DNA of 51,529 nt, from positions 1-51,529 of the forward strand of contig NZ_CDBY01000038.1 of NCBI RefSeq assembly GCF_000820125.1, read 5' to 3'. Source of the stretch: Aeromonas simiae (GTDB lineage: Bacteria; Pseudomonadota; Gammaproteobacteria; Enterobacterales; Aeromonadaceae). Positions 1-9,325 of this stretch are shown one piece after another. Every line of letters begins with the position of its first letter. The first letter of the stretch is position 1. The notes under the pieces were generated by a model. It was not told the DNA's origin, did no database searches, and saw only the letters and a list, made by a program, of their open reading frames with translations. Position numbers and translations under genes: made by a program.

Positions 1-1476
1 GAGGCGGGGCTGGTGCCACAACCGGCGCGGTTACACCGGTTGGACGGCGAGTTTCGCCTGCCGGAGCAGGCCCATGTCTGTGCCCCCGCGCTGATCGAGG
101 ATCTGCTGGCCCACTTCAACCGGTTGACCGGCCTCTCCTTGCAGCAAGATCACGATGCCCTGCTGCGCCTGGAGCTGGCCCCCCTGCCGCAGGGGGCGTA
201 CCGCCTCACCATCGCCCCGAGCGGAATTCGCATCGAAGCCGGCGGCCGTCCTGGCTGGCGTCATGGCCTGATGAGCCTGGCCCAGTGGGTGCTGCAACAC
301 GGCGAGTCGCTGCCCTGTATCGCAGTGGAAGATGCCCCGCGCTTTGGCTTTCGTGGCGTCTTTCTCGACTGCGCCCGCCACTTCCACCCGGTCACCACCA
401 TCAAACGCCTGCTGGAGCAGATGGCGCTTTACAAGTTCAACCACTTCCACTGGCACCTGACCGATGACGAGGGGTGGCGCCTTGAGATCAAGGCCTTCCC
501 CGCCCTCACCGAGACCGGGGCGTGGCGCGGGCATGGCCTGCCTGTCACGCCGCAACTGAGCGGCGGCGCCGCCCCCTATGGCGGCAACTACAGCCAGAGC
601 GAGGTGCGCGATATCGTGGCCCACGCGGCGGCGCTCGGCATCACGGTGATCCCGGAGATCGACATCCCCGGCCACTGCCATGCGGCGATCCAGGCCCTGC
701 CCGAGCTGCTGGTCGAGCCAGCTGATACCTCCCGCTACCGCTCGGTGCAGTTCTTCGAGGACAACGTACTCAACCCCGCCCTGCCCGGCACCTACACCTT
801 TTTGGAGCGCGTGCTGGACGAGGTGTGTGCGCTGTTTCCCGGCCCGCTCATCCACTTAGGTGGCGACGAGGTGCCGCAAGGCGTGTGGCAGGAGAGCCCC
901 GCCTGCCAGGCGCTGATGCGCCAGCACGGCTATCGGGACGCCAAAGAGCTGCAAGGCCATCTGCTGCGCCACTGCCAGCGCTACCTGGCCGGCAAGGGAA
1001 AGCAGATGATCGGCTGGGAGGAGATCCGGCATGGGGACAAGGTGAGCCAGGAGGCCGTCGTGTGCGCATGGACCCGACTGGAGGCCGGGCTTGAAGCGGC
1101 GGCAGCGGGGCATCCCGTGGTGATGGCGCCGGCCCAGCACCTCTACCTCGATCTGGCCTGGAGCCGCGACCCCGATGAACCCGGTCTCTACTGGGCCGGC
1201 ACGCTGGATCTCGCCCAGGTCTATCGCTGCGAACCTGCGCCCGCCGATTTCCCGGCCAAAGAGCAGATTCTCGGCGTGCTGAGCCCGCTCTGGGGCGAGC
1301 AGATCACCTCCCGCGAGCGGCTCGACTACATGCTCTTTCCGCGGCTGCTGGCGACGGCAGAGGTGGCCTGGAGCCACCCCGAACACAAGTCATGGGAAGG
1401 GTTTTGCGCCCGGTTGCCGGGCCAGTTGCAGATCCTCGGCAAGCTGGGGGTTCGATATCGCCCTCCCAGGCAGTGA
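1..1476 (+). CDS. Beta-N-acetylhexosaminidase, GH20 family (5' truncated by window)
   Basis: Hydrolyses terminal N-acetylhexosamine from chito-oligosaccharides and related glycans. The GH20 signature is clear: FRGVFLDCARHF opens the catalytic barrel, HWHLTDDEGWR follows, then ITVIPEIDIPGH and the catalytic pair in HLGGDE (Asp and Glu encoded at about 865-870). A small alpha/beta domain of roughly 100 residues precedes the barrel, as is usual. The reading frame is open to base 1, and the first possible start (GTG at 13) has no convincing ribosome site, so the true start is probably upstream of the window. No signal peptide is visible in what can be read, so cytoplasmic action on imported chitobiose is possible but unproven. 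A strong terminator follows. Confidence 0.93.
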   Translation, partial: EAGLVPQPARLHRLDGEFRLPEQAHVCAPALIEDLLAHFNRLTGLSLQQDHDALLRLELAPLPQGAYRLTIAPSGIRIEAGGRPGWRHGLMSLAQWVLQHGESLPCIAVEDAPRFGFRGVFLDCARHFHPVTTIKRLLEQMALYKFNHFHWHLTDDEGWRLEIKAFPALTETGAWRGHGLPVTPQLSGGAAPYGGNYSQSEVRDIVAHAAALGITVIPEIDIPGHCHAAIQALPELLVEPADTSRYRSVQFFEDNVLNPALPGTYTFLERVLDEVCALFPGPLIHLGGDEVPQGVWQESPACQALMRQHGYRDAKELQGHLLRHCQRYLAGKGKQMIGWEEIRHGDKVSQEAVVCAWTRLEAGLEAAAAGHPVVMAPAQHLYLDLAWSRDPDEPGLYWAGTLDLAQVYRCEPAPADFPAKEQILGVLSPLWGEQITSRERLDYMLFPRLLATAEVAWSHPEHKSWEGFCARLPGQLQILGKLGVRYRPPRQ

Positions 1477-1506
1477 ATCAAGCAGTGAATGCTGTCATTA
1501 CAGTTC

Positions 1507-1530
1507 GGCGACCAGACGGTCGCCTTTTTT
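1507..1530 (+). terminator. Rho-independent terminator of the hexosaminidase gene
   Basis: A perfect 7-bp stem GGCGACC/GGTCGCC with an AGAC loop is followed directly by six T. It lies 30 bases past the hexosaminidase stop. Confidence 0.9.
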
Positions 1531-1631
1531 ATACACAAAAAACCAAATGACAACATTGTGATTACAGTCGAGGTTAATATTTTTAGTTACTGACACAATC
1601 TACCTCGTTCGTATTAATTTACAGCGTAGCC

Positions 1632-3179
1632 ATGACAACTTCTAACGAGTCTCCCATTGATGAAGAAGTGATATTTCCTGCCAGCCAACAGCTGGTCTCG
1701 ACGACCGATCTCGTGGGAACCATCACTTATGCCAATGAGGCGTCCTGCCATATCGCCGGTTATCACCGCGACGAGCTGGTGGGCCGCCCCCACAATCTGG
1801 TGCGCCACCCGGACATGCCCAAGGCCGCCTTCGCCGATCTCTGGCTGCACCTCAAGGCGGGACAGGCGTGGCGCGGGGTGGTGAAAAACCGCTGCAAAGA
1901 TGGCCGTTACTACTGGGTCGATGCCTACGTCACCCCCATTTATGAGCAAGGCAAGATCTGTGGTTACCAGTCGGTGCGCTGCAAGCCGGACGATGCCCTC
2001 AAGGCGCGGGCGGCGGCCATCTATCGTCAGCTGCGGGCCGCCGAGCGGGGCAAAGCCCCTCCCTCACTGGCCCGGCTGCGCCGCCCACTGGTGCTGCCCG
2101 CCATACTGATCGCGTTGCTCTCTGGCATCGCCATCCATGGGCTTGCCATACTGCCGGCGCTGCTGCTCCCCTTGCTGCTGCTCGGTGGGCTCTGTTACCC
2201 CGAGCTCATCACCACCCCACGCTTCCTGCAGCGACTGACCCGTCGCTACGACAGCCTCTCACGCGTGGTCTATGCCGGCACGGCCCCCCACGCCATCGCC
2301 GAATTCCACCAGCAACTGCTACAGGCACGGATCAATACCATTCTTGGCCGGGTCGATGACACGACGCTGGGACTGCACCAGATGGCCAATCAGCTGGATC
2401 AGGCCAGCGCCGATGCCAATCACGCCATGCAACGTCAAGATGAGCAGACCCACCAGATTGCCGATGCCATGCAGCGCTTTGGCGAGGCGACCGGCTCAGC
2501 CAGCGAGCATATCCGTGGCTGTGTACAGCAGATTGATGAGGTGCGCGGTCGCAGCGAACAGGCCGATCACCACCTTGAGCAGACCCGGGATGCGGTCAAC
2601 AGCCTCGGTGAGCAGGCGCAGCAGGCCTTTGCCACCGCCAAGGCCCTGAGCGAAGAGTCCCGCCGCATCGATGACATCATGGTGGAGATCCGCGGGATCG
2701 CCGATCAGACCAACCTGCTGGCCCTCAACGCCGCCATCGAGTCGGCCAGGGCCGGCGAGCACGGACGCGGTTTTGCCGTCGTCGCCGGCGAGGTGCGCAA
2801 CCTGTCGAGCCGCACCCAGGAGGCCACCGGCCAGATCCAGCAACGCATCGCCGGCATCCAGCAGACGCTCCAGCAATGGCAGGGCATGATGCAGCAGAAC
2901 CTGCAGCAGACCCGCCACTGTAGCGAGCTGACCGAGCGAGGCAGTGCCGAGGTGCAGCAGATCTTGGGCGCCATGAACCACTTGCAGCGCAATGCCGCAG
3001 AGATAGCCGGCACCATGAATGAACAGGAAGTGGTTATCGAGCAGATCTGCCAGTCACTGCAACAGGTGGCCCGCCACGCCGAGGACAACAGCGAAAGGCT
3101 CCTACAGGTCAGCAATACCAGCCACGAGTTGCAACAGAAGGCCGCGCAGCTGGCCGGTCTTGGCCACACCTTCGGTTAA
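1632..3179 (+). CDS. Aer-like methyl-accepting chemotaxis protein with PAS sensor
   Basis: Chemoreceptor of the Aer (aerotaxis/energy taxis) type, 515 residues. The N-terminal PAS domain (about residues 15-115) has the Aer-type motif [15 protein letters not shown], in which E. coli Aer binds FAD, and the segment [21 protein letters not shown] hydrophobic hairpin follows (about 150-190), with no periplasmic sensing domain. The cytoplasmic signalling helix carries the highly conserved [19 protein letters not shown] hairpin tip at about 357-376. No C-terminal NWETF-like tether for CheR/CheB is present. By family, it should signal through CheW/CheA in response to redox or oxygen; the ligand is inferred. 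A closely related but broken copy lies 121 bases downstream, so the pair arose by tandem duplication. Confidence 0.9.
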   Translation: MTTSNESPIDEEVIFPASQQLVSTTDLVGTITYANEASCHIAGYHRDELVGRPHNLVRHPDMPKAAFADLWLHLKAGQAWRGVVKNRCKDGRYYWVDAYVTPIYEQGKICGYQSVRCKPDDALKARAAAIYRQLRAAERGKAPPSLARLRRPLVLPAILIALLSGIAIHGLAILPALLLPLLLLGGLCYPELITTPRFLQRLTRRYDSLSRVVYAGTAPHAIAEFHQQLLQARINTILGRVDDTTLGLHQMANQLDQASADANHAMQRQDEQTHQIADAMQRFGEATGSASEHIRGCVQQIDEVRGRSEQADHHLEQTRDAVNSLGEQAQQAFATAKALSEESRRIDDIMVEIRGIADQTNLLALNAAIESARAGEHGRGFAVVAGEVRNLSSRTQEATGQIQQRIAGIQQTLQQWQGMMQQNLQQTRHCSELTERGSAEVQQILGAMNHLQRNAAEIAGTMNEQEVVIEQICQSLQQVARHAEDNSERLLQVSNTSHELQQKAAQLAGLGHTFG

Positions 3180-3300
3180 TAAGATTGTTTTATCTATCAG
3201 TAGGAGTGCATCTACACTGGTGTATGTGCCGCATGGGTCGGTTGTCGCGTGTGCGCACCACAACAATATCACGGACGGGATAACAATCAGGGAGCGCCTC

Positions 3301-4853
3301 ATGGTTCAGAATACCTCTGCACTGCTCGATCAGGAGATCGATTTTGCTGACGACGAGCAACTGGTCTCCACCACAGATATGCGCGGTATCATCACCTACG
3401 CCAACGATCACTTCTGCCGGGTTGCCGGCTACAGTCGGGAAGAGCTCATCGGTCGCCCTCATAACATGGTGCGCCATCCCGACATGCCCAAGGCCGCCTT
3501 TGCCGATCTCTGGCAACACCTCAAGGCCGGTCAGGCTTGGCGGGGCTGGTGAAAAACCGCTGCAAGGATGGCCGCTATTACTGGGTCGATGCCTACGTCA
3601 CCCCCATCTATGAACAGGGCAAGATGTGTGGCTACCAGTCGGTGCGCTGCCGCACCGACAGTCGTACCAAGGAGATTGCCAGCCGCCTCTATGCCGATCT
3701 GCGCAAGCATGAACGCCACTCCACCAAGAGCCGGCGGCTGTTGCCGCTGCTGCGGCCGTGGGCCATCACTGGTCTGCTGCTGCTAGCCCTCGCTGTGCTG
3801 CTCTGGCAGGCCGGGCCACTGGGCGCGCTATGGGTGATGTTGCCGCTGCTGGCGGTAGCGGCCCTCACCTACCGCCAACTCTTTCAGACCTCGCGTTTTC
3901 TGGGTCAATTGCAGGGCGAGTATGACAGCGTCAGCCGGCTCATCTATTCGGGGGATGCCCCGCACAGCATTGCCGACTTCCACATCAAGCTGTGGCAGGC
4001 TCGGATCCGCACCGTGCTTGGTCGGGTCGATGATGCCACCCTTTCCCTCAAGACATTGGCCAACGATCTGAGCCACTCATCGACCATGGCCAGCCGGGAT
4101 ATCGCCACTCAGGACATGCAGATCCAGCAAGTCGCCACGGCCGTGACCCAGATGGCATCGGCTGCCACCGAGATCACCCGCAATATCGAAGAGACCAGCC
4201 AGCAGATCAGCGAGGCGCGCCACCACTGCCTGCAAACCGACTCCCAACTGACCGAGGCTGGCAGCGAGATGGATAACTTGGCCAAACAGGCCCAGCAGGC
4301 ATTCCAGTCAGCGGTCGAGCTGGCCAACGAGTCTGAACGCATTGGCAACATCATGAGTGAAATCCAAGGGATTGCCGATCAGACCAACCTGCTGGCCCTC
4401 AACGCCGCGATTGAGGCCGCTCGCGCCGGCGAACAGGGGCGTGGTTTTGCCGTGGTGGCCGACGAGGTGCGCAGCCTATCGACCCGCACCCACAAGGCCA
4501 CCGAGCAGATCCAGGGGAGTATCGGCCACATCCAGCACACCCTCGGCCAGTGGAAGGAGATGATGCATCACAATCTGGATCAGACCCGCTCCTGCCTGGA
4601 GACCACCCGGGCCGGCTCGGAGAACCTGCATCAGGTGCTCGAAGAGATCGACAAGATCACCGAGTTCTCCACCCAGATCTCGTCGGCCACTCACGAGCAG
4701 CAGGCGGTGATCGAGGAGATCAGCCGCAACGTGAACCAGATCTCGGCCCTCTCCCACGACAACAGCATCAAGATCGACGGCGTCAGCGCCAGCAGTGAGA
4801 GCCTGCTGGTCAAGGCCAATCAGCTCAAGGAGCTCAGCCGCACCTTCGGCTGA
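3301..4853 (+). pseudogene. Second Aer-like chemoreceptor, frameshifted in the PAS domain
   Basis: Tandem paralogue of the preceding chemoreceptor. It starts well (AGGGAG upstream of ATG 3301) and encodes a PAS domain through LKAGQAWRG. The frame then runs into TGA at 3550-3552. The rest of the protein, from [17 protein letters not shown] to the C terminus, continues in another frame to 4853. Alignment with the intact copy shows one G missing from the run at 3542-3545: four G where five would restore the frame and give a 517-residue protein. Downstream, the membrane hairpin and the MCP tip [19 protein letters not shown] are intact and undecayed, so the break is recent, phase-variable or a homopolymer sequencing error. 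As read, full-length receptor is not made; a TTG at 3537 could start only a PAS-truncated product. Confidence 0.85.
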
Positions 4854-4883
4854 CCCTTGCGAGCCCACCTTGCCACACGCACA

Positions 4884-4910
4884 ATGGGGCCTCACACAGT
4901 GAGGCCCCAT
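4884..4910 (+). repeat. Perfect 12-bp inverted repeat covering the atl start codon
   Basis: ATGGGGCCTCAC (4884-4895) and GTGAGGCCCCAT (4899-4910) are perfect inverted repeats around an ACA loop. The second arm includes the first two bases of the ATG at 4909. There is no T tract, so it is a poor terminator. As RNA it would bury the initiation codon. Confidence 0.85.
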
Positions 4911-5238
4911 GACTTCTCAGGAACGCATCGAAACCCTGCTTGCCCTCGTCCCGCCTGGCCGGGTGGTCACCTATGGTCAGGTGGCCGATCTTGCCGGCCT
5001 GCCGGGCCGTGCCCGACTGGTCGGCCGGGTGCTAAAGACTACCAGCAAGAGCCTGCCCTGGCACAGGGTGCTCGGCGCTAACGGCAAGATCTCGCTGCCC
5101 GCTGGCTCCAGAGGCCATACAGAGCAGGTAGGGCGATTACAAGAGGAGGGGGTGCCGGTCATCGGCGGGCGGGTGCGGCTGCGTGAATGGCAGTGGCAAC
5201 CCAATCTAGCCGAGCTGCTGTTTCTGCTGCCCTTCTAG
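4909..5238 (+). CDS. Alkyltransferase-like protein (ATL, YbaZ/Atl1 type)
   Basis: DNA-lesion recognition protein of the O6-alkylguanine alkyltransferase fold, 109 residues. The active-site motif PCHRV of true alkyltransferases is PWHRV here (residues 50-54), so the acceptor Cys is Trp, which defines ATLs. Such proteins cannot repair alkyl groups themselves. In studied cases they bind O6-alkylguanine and hand the lesion to nucleotide excision repair. The helix-turn-helix region with the flipping Arg is seen in GRARLVGRVLK (33-43). There is no in-frame start upstream (stop at 4900-4902), so ATG 4909 is used even though it lies in a hairpin and has no visible ribosome site. The 3' end overlaps the convergent next gene by 4 bases. 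Confidence 0.88.
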   Translation: MTSQERIETLLALVPPGRVVTYGQVADLAGLPGRARLVGRVLKTTSKSLPWHRVLGANGKISLPAGSRGHTEQVGRLQEEGVPVIGGRVRLREWQWQPNLAELLFLLPF

Positions 5239-5681
5239 CACCAGCGCCGCACCTGCTGGCAATAGCGCTCATAATCAGCCCCGAAACGCCGCCCGAGCGC
5301 CTGCTCCTCACGCGGGATCTGCAATCTATCCATCCAGAGCCAGAACAGCATCGCCCCCCACCAGCCACCGCCCAGCCATAGCGCCCACAGCAGCAGAAGC
5401 AACAAGACCCCCAGATACATAGGATTGCGGCTGTAGCGATAGACACCACTGATGACCAGTGCGCTGGAGCGATCGGGGCGGCGCGGGTTCACCGTGGTCC
5501 CGGCGTGACGAAATCCCAGCAGGGCACCGACCCCCAAGAGGGCAGCCAGCCCCCACAGCAGCGCCGCGAGCAGCCAGCTCCCCCTCCCCCACTCCCCCCC
5601 TTCGAGAGGGAGCCCCCACTGCATCAACCAGGCGCACAGCAGGGCCACCAAGGGAGGAGGAAGCAGTGACATTTTCATCAT
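5235..5681 (-). CDS. Isoprenylcysteine carboxyl methyltransferase family membrane protein
   Basis: Small integral membrane protein, about 148 residues, four predicted membrane helices. It carries the family signature TTVNPRRPDRSSALVISGVYRYSRNPMYLG and a C-terminal GADYERYCQQVRRW, as in the bacterial ICMT/PEMT-like methyltransferases. These probably transfer methyl from S-adenosylmethionine, but the bacterial substrate is usually unknown; no function beyond the family can be read here. An upstream ATG at 5696 is possible, but the ATG at 5681 is better placed after GGCGGGA. The gene is convergent with and overlaps the ATL gene by 4 bases. The reading strand is rich in GGC/CTG codons, typical for this chromosome. 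Confidence 0.8.
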   Translation of the reverse strand: MMKMSLLPPPLVALLCAWLMQWGLPLEGGEWGRGSWLLAALLWGLAALLGVGALLGFRHAGTTVNPRRPDRSSALVISGVYRYSRNPMYLGVLLLLLLWALWLGGGWWGAMLFWLWMDRLQIPREEQALGRRFGADYERYCQQVRRWC

Positions 5682-5822
5682 TATCCCGCCATCCATTCAA
5701 CATGCATGTTAATCGTTTTCCTGTTTTGTTTTAAGCAGTTAGACTGACCGAGGCCTCGCTTGCGACTCAGCATTATGTCCGGCGCTGGCCACAGACTCAA
5801 CGACACCATGACAGGGAATATC

Positions 5823-7049
5823 ATGAGCAAGAAGACGTTACTCGCCACCCTCATCATCGGCCTGCTGTCAGGCCAGGCTTATGCCGCCCCCTACCTGCCG
5901 CAGGCCAACGATCATCGCAACGGCCAGGAGTTCGCTGCCGCCAACGCCTGGCTCGAAGTGAATGTGACCACCTTCGAGCGCAACATCCAGACCCTCAAGG
6001 AGCGCCTCGGCGAAAAAGGCCCGCAGATCTGCGCCATCATGAAGGCCGACGCCTACGGCCATGGCATCGATCTGCTGATCCCCTCCGTGGTCAAAGCCGG
6101 CATCCCCTGCATCGGCATCGCCAGCAATGAAGAGGCCCGCGTCGCCCGTGAGAAGGGGTTCGAGGGGCGTCTGATGCGGGTTCGCGCCGCCAGCCCGCAA
6201 GAGGTGGAAGCGGCCCTGCCCTACAAGATGGAGGAGCTGGTCGGCAGCCTGGAGAGCGCCCGGCTGATGGCGGAAATTGCGCAGCGCCACCATACCACCA
6301 TTGCCTATCATCTGGGCCTCAACTCCGCCGGCATGAGCCGCAATGGCCTGGATTTGCGCCAGGATAATGCCAAGCAGGACGCCCTCGACCTGCTCAAACT
6401 CAAAGGGCTGCAAGTGGTCGGTATCATGACCCACTTCCCGGTCGAGGAGAAAGAGGACGTCAAACAAGGCTTTGCCCAGTTCCAGCTCGACACCCAGTGG
6501 CTCATCGCCGCCGGCAAGCTCGATCGCAGCAAGCTGACCCTGCACTGCGCCAACTCCTTCACCACCCTGGAGGTGCCGCAGGCGCATCTGGACATGGTGC
6601 GGCCGGGCGGCATCCTCTATGGCGACACCATCCCCTCCTACACCGAGTACCAGAAGGTGATGACCTTCAAGACCCGGGTCGCCTCGGTCAACCACTATCC
6701 GCAAGGAAACACGGTGGGCTATGACCGCACCTACACCCTCAAGCGCGACTCCCTGCTCGCCAACCTACCGCTCGGCTACTCCGACGGCTACCGCCGAGCG
6801 CTCAGCAACAAGGCTTATGTGCTGGTGGGGGGGCAGAAGGCGCCTGTGGTCGGCAAGACCTCGATGAACACCATCATGGTGGACGTGACCGACATCAAGG
6901 GGGTCAAGCCGGGGGACGAAGTGGTGCTGTTTGGCCGCCAGGGTAACGCCGAGGTGAAGCAGGCGGATCTGGAGGAGTACAACGGCGCCCTGCTGGCCGA
7001 CATGTACACCATCTGGGGCTACACCAATCCGCGTATCATCACGCGCTGA
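5823..7049 (+). CDS. bsr: Periplasmic broad-specificity amino-acid racemase
   Basis: PLP-dependent racemase of the alanine-racemase fold, secreted to the periplasm, where the Bsr family interconverts L- and D-forms of several amino acids (Lys, Arg, Met, Ser and others). The start at 5823 is chosen because AGGGA precedes it at good spacing and it gives a clean signal peptide (MSKKTLLATLIIGLLSGQAYA, cut before AP). The mature part has the PLP lysine in IMKADAYGHG (Lys74) and the second catalytic tyrosine in VGYDRTYTL (Tyr300). The total length of 408 residues matches Bsr proteins and exceeds cytoplasmic Alr (about 360). The signal peptide separates it from the housekeeping Alr. It stands alone, ending at a bidirectional hairpin. 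Likely roles are D-amino-acid release and cell-wall remodelling; this is inferred from the family. Confidence 0.92.
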   Translation: MSKKTLLATLIIGLLSGQAYAAPYLPQANDHRNGQEFAAANAWLEVNVTTFERNIQTLKERLGEKGPQICAIMKADAYGHGIDLLIPSVVKAGIPCIGIASNEEARVAREKGFEGRLMRVRAASPQEVEAALPYKMEELVGSLESARLMAEIAQRHHTTIAYHLGLNSAGMSRNGLDLRQDNAKQDALDLLKLKGLQVVGIMTHFPVEEKEDVKQGFAQFQLDTQWLIAAGKLDRSKLTLHCANSFTTLEVPQAHLDMVRPGGILYGDTIPSYTEYQKVMTFKTRVASVNHYPQGNTVGYDRTYTLKRDSLLANLPLGYSDGYRRALSNKAYVLVGGQKAPVVGKTSMNTIMVDVTDIKGVKPGDEVVLFGRQGNAEVKQADLEEYNGALLADMYTIWGYTNPRIITR

Positions 7050-7057
7050 TACAACAA

Positions 7058-7080
7058 GGGCTCCCGCGGGAGCCCTTCTC
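7058..7080. terminator. Shared terminator hairpin between bsr and alx
   Basis: Palindrome GGGCTCCCGCGGGAGCCC (7058-7075), followed by TTCTCGTTT on the plus strand. It lies between two convergent genes and can serve both. The T tract is imperfect. Confidence 0.75.
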
Positions 7081-7082
7081 GT

Positions 7083-8042
7083 TTATTCGCTGGCCTTGGC
7101 CGGCTTACCGCCACGGGTCAGCCACAGGCTCAGCCCCATGGAGGCCACCAGGATGAGAGCCACCACGCCAAGCGCAATCCCGGTCGGGATCTTGAACAGA
7201 TCCAACAGCAGCATCTTGACCCCGATAAACATCAGGATCAGCGCCAGCCCGTATTTGAGCAGGGCAAAGCGCTCCGCCACCCCGGCCAGCAGGAAGTACA
7301 TGGCACGCAGCCCCATGATGGCGAAGATGTTGGAGGTGAGCACGATGAAGGGATCGGTGGTCACCGCGAAGATGGCCGGTATGCTGTCCACCGCGAAGAT
7401 GAGATCGCTCACCTCCACCAGCACCAGAATGAGCAGCAGCGGCGTGGCATAGCGCACCCCGTCGCGCCAGACGAAGAAGCGCTCCCCCTCCAGGGTCTCG
7501 GTCACCTTGAAGCGGCGGCGCATCCAGCCGAGCAGGGCGTTGTTCTCAAGATCCGGCTCCTTGTCGGCCGCCCACAGCATCTTGGCGCCGGTCAGCAGCA
7601 GGAAGGCGCCGAAGAAATAGAGGATCCAGTGGAACTGCTCGATGAGCCAGCTGCCGGCGAACACCATGCCGGCGCGCATCACGATGGCGCCCAGCACACC
7701 GTAGAGCAGCACCCGGCGCTGTAACTCGGCCGGAATGGCGAAGTAGCCAAACAGCATCAACCAGACGAAGACGTTATCGACCGCCAGCGCCTTCTCGATG
7801 AGGTAGCCGGTGAGAAACTCCAACCCCTTCTGATTGGCCAGCTCACGCCCGGCACTGTGATCGAGCCAGAGCCAGATGGCCAGGTTGAACAAGAGCGCCA
7901 CGCTCACCCAGACCAGCGACCAGATGCCCGCCTCTTTGAGCGATACCTTGTGCGCCTTGCCACCACCGACAAAGCGCAAGTCAATCCATAACAGGGCCAG
8001 CACTATGCTGAAAAACCCGGCCCACATCCACCATTCACCCAT
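7083..8042 (-). CDS. alx: TerC-family inner-membrane protein, probable manganese exporter
   Basis: 319-residue multi-pass membrane protein of the TerC/Alx family, related to E. coli Alx, which exports Mn2+. Family hallmarks are the acidic membrane motifs [19 protein letters not shown] (around residues 83-101) and [21 protein letters not shown] (around 208-228), whose Asp/Glu residues are thought to bind the metal. About nine helices are predicted. The start at 8042 has GGAG nine bases upstream (8055-8052). The 5' leader is a yybP-ykoY manganese riboswitch with a transcriptional attenuator, which strongly supports Mn2+ as the regulator and the likely substrate. The tellurite-resistance name of the family is historical. 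It is a single-gene unit ending at the shared hairpin with bsr. Confidence 0.92.
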   Translation of the reverse strand: MGEWWMWAGFFSIVLALLWIDLRFVGGGKAHKVSLKEAGIWSLVWVSVALLFNLAIWLWLDHSAGRELANQKGLEFLTGYLIEKALAVDNVFVWLMLFGYFAIPAELQRRVLLYGVLGAIVMRAGMVFAGSWLIEQFHWILYFFGAFLLLTGAKMLWAADKEPDLENNALLGWMRRRFKVTETLEGERFFVWRDGVRYATPLLLILVLVEVSDLIFAVDSIPAIFAVTTDPFIVLTSNIFAIMGLRAMYFLLAGVAERFALLKYGLALILMFIGVKMLLLDLFKIPTGIALGVVALILVASMGLSLWLTRGGKPAKASE

Positions 8043-8054
8043 TTTTCACTTCTC

Positions 8055-8240
8055 CAAAAACGACAAAACCCACGACCGAGAGGCGTGGGTTTGCGTTTGG
8101 AGCAGAGTCACCTTGCCTCTCGGCAAGGTCTCACTTACAGCTGACGGTTAATCAACTGCCCGGCTGCCGGGTGCACTGTAGGACATGGATGCACCGTAAT
8201 GACGACAAACCGGCGAGAAGTTACTCCCCTTGTGTGGCGC
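8055..8240 (-). promoter_or_regulatory. yybP-ykoY manganese riboswitch with terminator/antiterminator platform
   Basis: On the minus strand the leader contains AAGGGGAGTAAC (8231-8220), matching the 5' consensus AAAGGGGAGUAGC of yybP-ykoY aptamers, and AGACCTTGCC (8131-8122), matching the 3' consensus. P1 can form from CAAGG (8232-8228) with CCTTG (8128-8124). The CCTTG strand can instead pair in CCTTGCC-GAGA-GGCAAGG (8128-8111). Downstream is a terminator, AAACCCACG/CGTGGGTTT (8092-8066), with tail TTTTT (8060-8056). CCGAGAGGC (8123-8115) is exactly complementary to GCCTCTCGG (8084-8076) in the terminator loop and stem. Hence Mn2+ binding (P1 formed) should free the antiterminator and switch alx on, the known direction for this class. 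The ribosome site GGAG follows immediately. Confidence 0.88.
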
Positions 8241-8290
8241 ACAATAGCAGGGAGCTGGGTGGCCGCCAAGCGCGAAATGCAGCAGAAATG

Positions 8291-8314
8291 AAAAAGGGAG
8301 GCCAGGCCTCCCTT
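8291..8314 (-). terminator. Terminator of the opp operon
   Basis: The inverted repeat GGGAGGCC A GGCCTCCC (8296-8312) has AAAAA on its left, which is a T tract when read on the minus strand. It lies just past the oppF stop. Confidence 0.88.
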
Positions 8315-8329
8315 GGTGACAACACAGAT

Positions 8330-9325
8330 TCAAAGCGGATCGACCTTGAGGCAGGAGACCGCGTGCGTAAAGTCCCCCTCCAGCATGGGGCGGGTCTTAG
8401 CGCACTCTGGCCCCGCCTCGGGGCAACGGGTGCGAAACACGCAGCCCGAGGGCGGGTTCATCGGCGAGGGGAGATCCCCCTCCAGGATCTGGATGACCTT
8501 GCTGCGCTCCCGCGCCGGATCAGGCACCGGCACCGCCGACATCAGCGCCTTGGTGTAAGGGTGCAGCGGGTTGGCGTAGATCTCCTTGCCCTCCCCCAGC
8601 TCCACCGCGTTGCCCAGGTACATCACCAGCACCCGATCCGAGATGTGTTTGACCACCGACAGATCGTGGGCGATGAAGATGAGCGACAGCCCCATCTCCC
8701 TTTGCAAGGACTTGAGCAGGTTCACCACCTGGGCCTGGATTGAAACATCAAGCGCCGACACCGGCTCGTCGCAGATGATCATCTTGGGCTCGAGGATCAG
8801 CGCCCGGGCGATGCCGATGCGCTGGCACTGGCCGCCGGAAAACTCGTGGGGATAGCGGTTCACCAAGTTCGGCAGCAGCCCCACCTTGCTCATCATGGCG
8901 CGCACCTTCTCCTTCACCTCCTCCCTGGAGAGCTTGGGATAGAAGGTGATGAGGGGCTCGGCGATGATGTCGCCTATGGTCATGCGCGGGTTGAGCGAGG
9001 CCAGCGGGTCCTGGAAGATCATCTGGATCTCTTTACGCTTCTCGCGCAGCGCCTTCTGCTCGAGCTGGGTCAGATCCTGCCCCAGCCACACCACCTTGCC
9101 GTCGGTGGCCGGCACCAGACCGATGATGGCGCGGGCGAAGGTGGACTTGCCGCAACCGGATTCGCCCACCACACCGAGGGTCTCCCCCTCATAGAGGCGC
9201 AGGCTCACCCCATCCACCGCCTTGAGGGTGCCGGGCTTGGCCCACGGCCACCCCTTCTCCTGCTTGATGGCGAAATGCACCTTGAGATCGCTCACCTCAA
9301 GCAGCAACTTCTTCTCGACCGTCAT
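8330..9325 (-). CDS. oppF: Oligopeptide ABC transporter, ATPase subunit OppF
   Basis: Second ATP-binding subunit of the oligopeptide importer, 331 residues, acting on the cytoplasmic face with OppD. Walker [10 protein letters not shown] is at residues 54-62, the signature motif is [17 protein letters not shown], Walker B is [12 protein letters not shown], and the switch is [10 protein letters not shown]. The C-terminal extension has the four-cysteine pattern ([21 protein letters not shown], then VSC) found in Opp/Dpp-type ATPases. Its ATG overlaps the oppD stop by 4 bases, so translation is probably coupled. It is the last gene of oppABCDF, followed by a strong terminator. OppD and OppF are distinct paralogues and both are intact. 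Confidence 0.95.
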   Translation of the reverse strand: MTVEKKLLLEVSDLKVHFAIKQEKGWPWAKPGTLKAVDGVSLRLYEGETLGVVGESGCGKSTFARAIIGLVPATDGKVVWLGQDLTQLEQKALREKRKEIQMIFQDPLASLNPRMTIGDIIAEPLITFYPKLSREEVKEKVRAMMSKVGLLPNLVNRYPHEFSGGQCQRIGIARALILEPKMIICDEPVSALDVSIQAQVVNLLKSLQREMGLSLIFIAHDLSVVKHISDRVLVMYLGNAVELGEGKEIYANPLHPYTKALMSAVPVPDPARERSKVIQILEGDLPSPMNPPSGCVFRTRCPEAGPECAKTRPMLEGDFTHAVSCLKVDPL

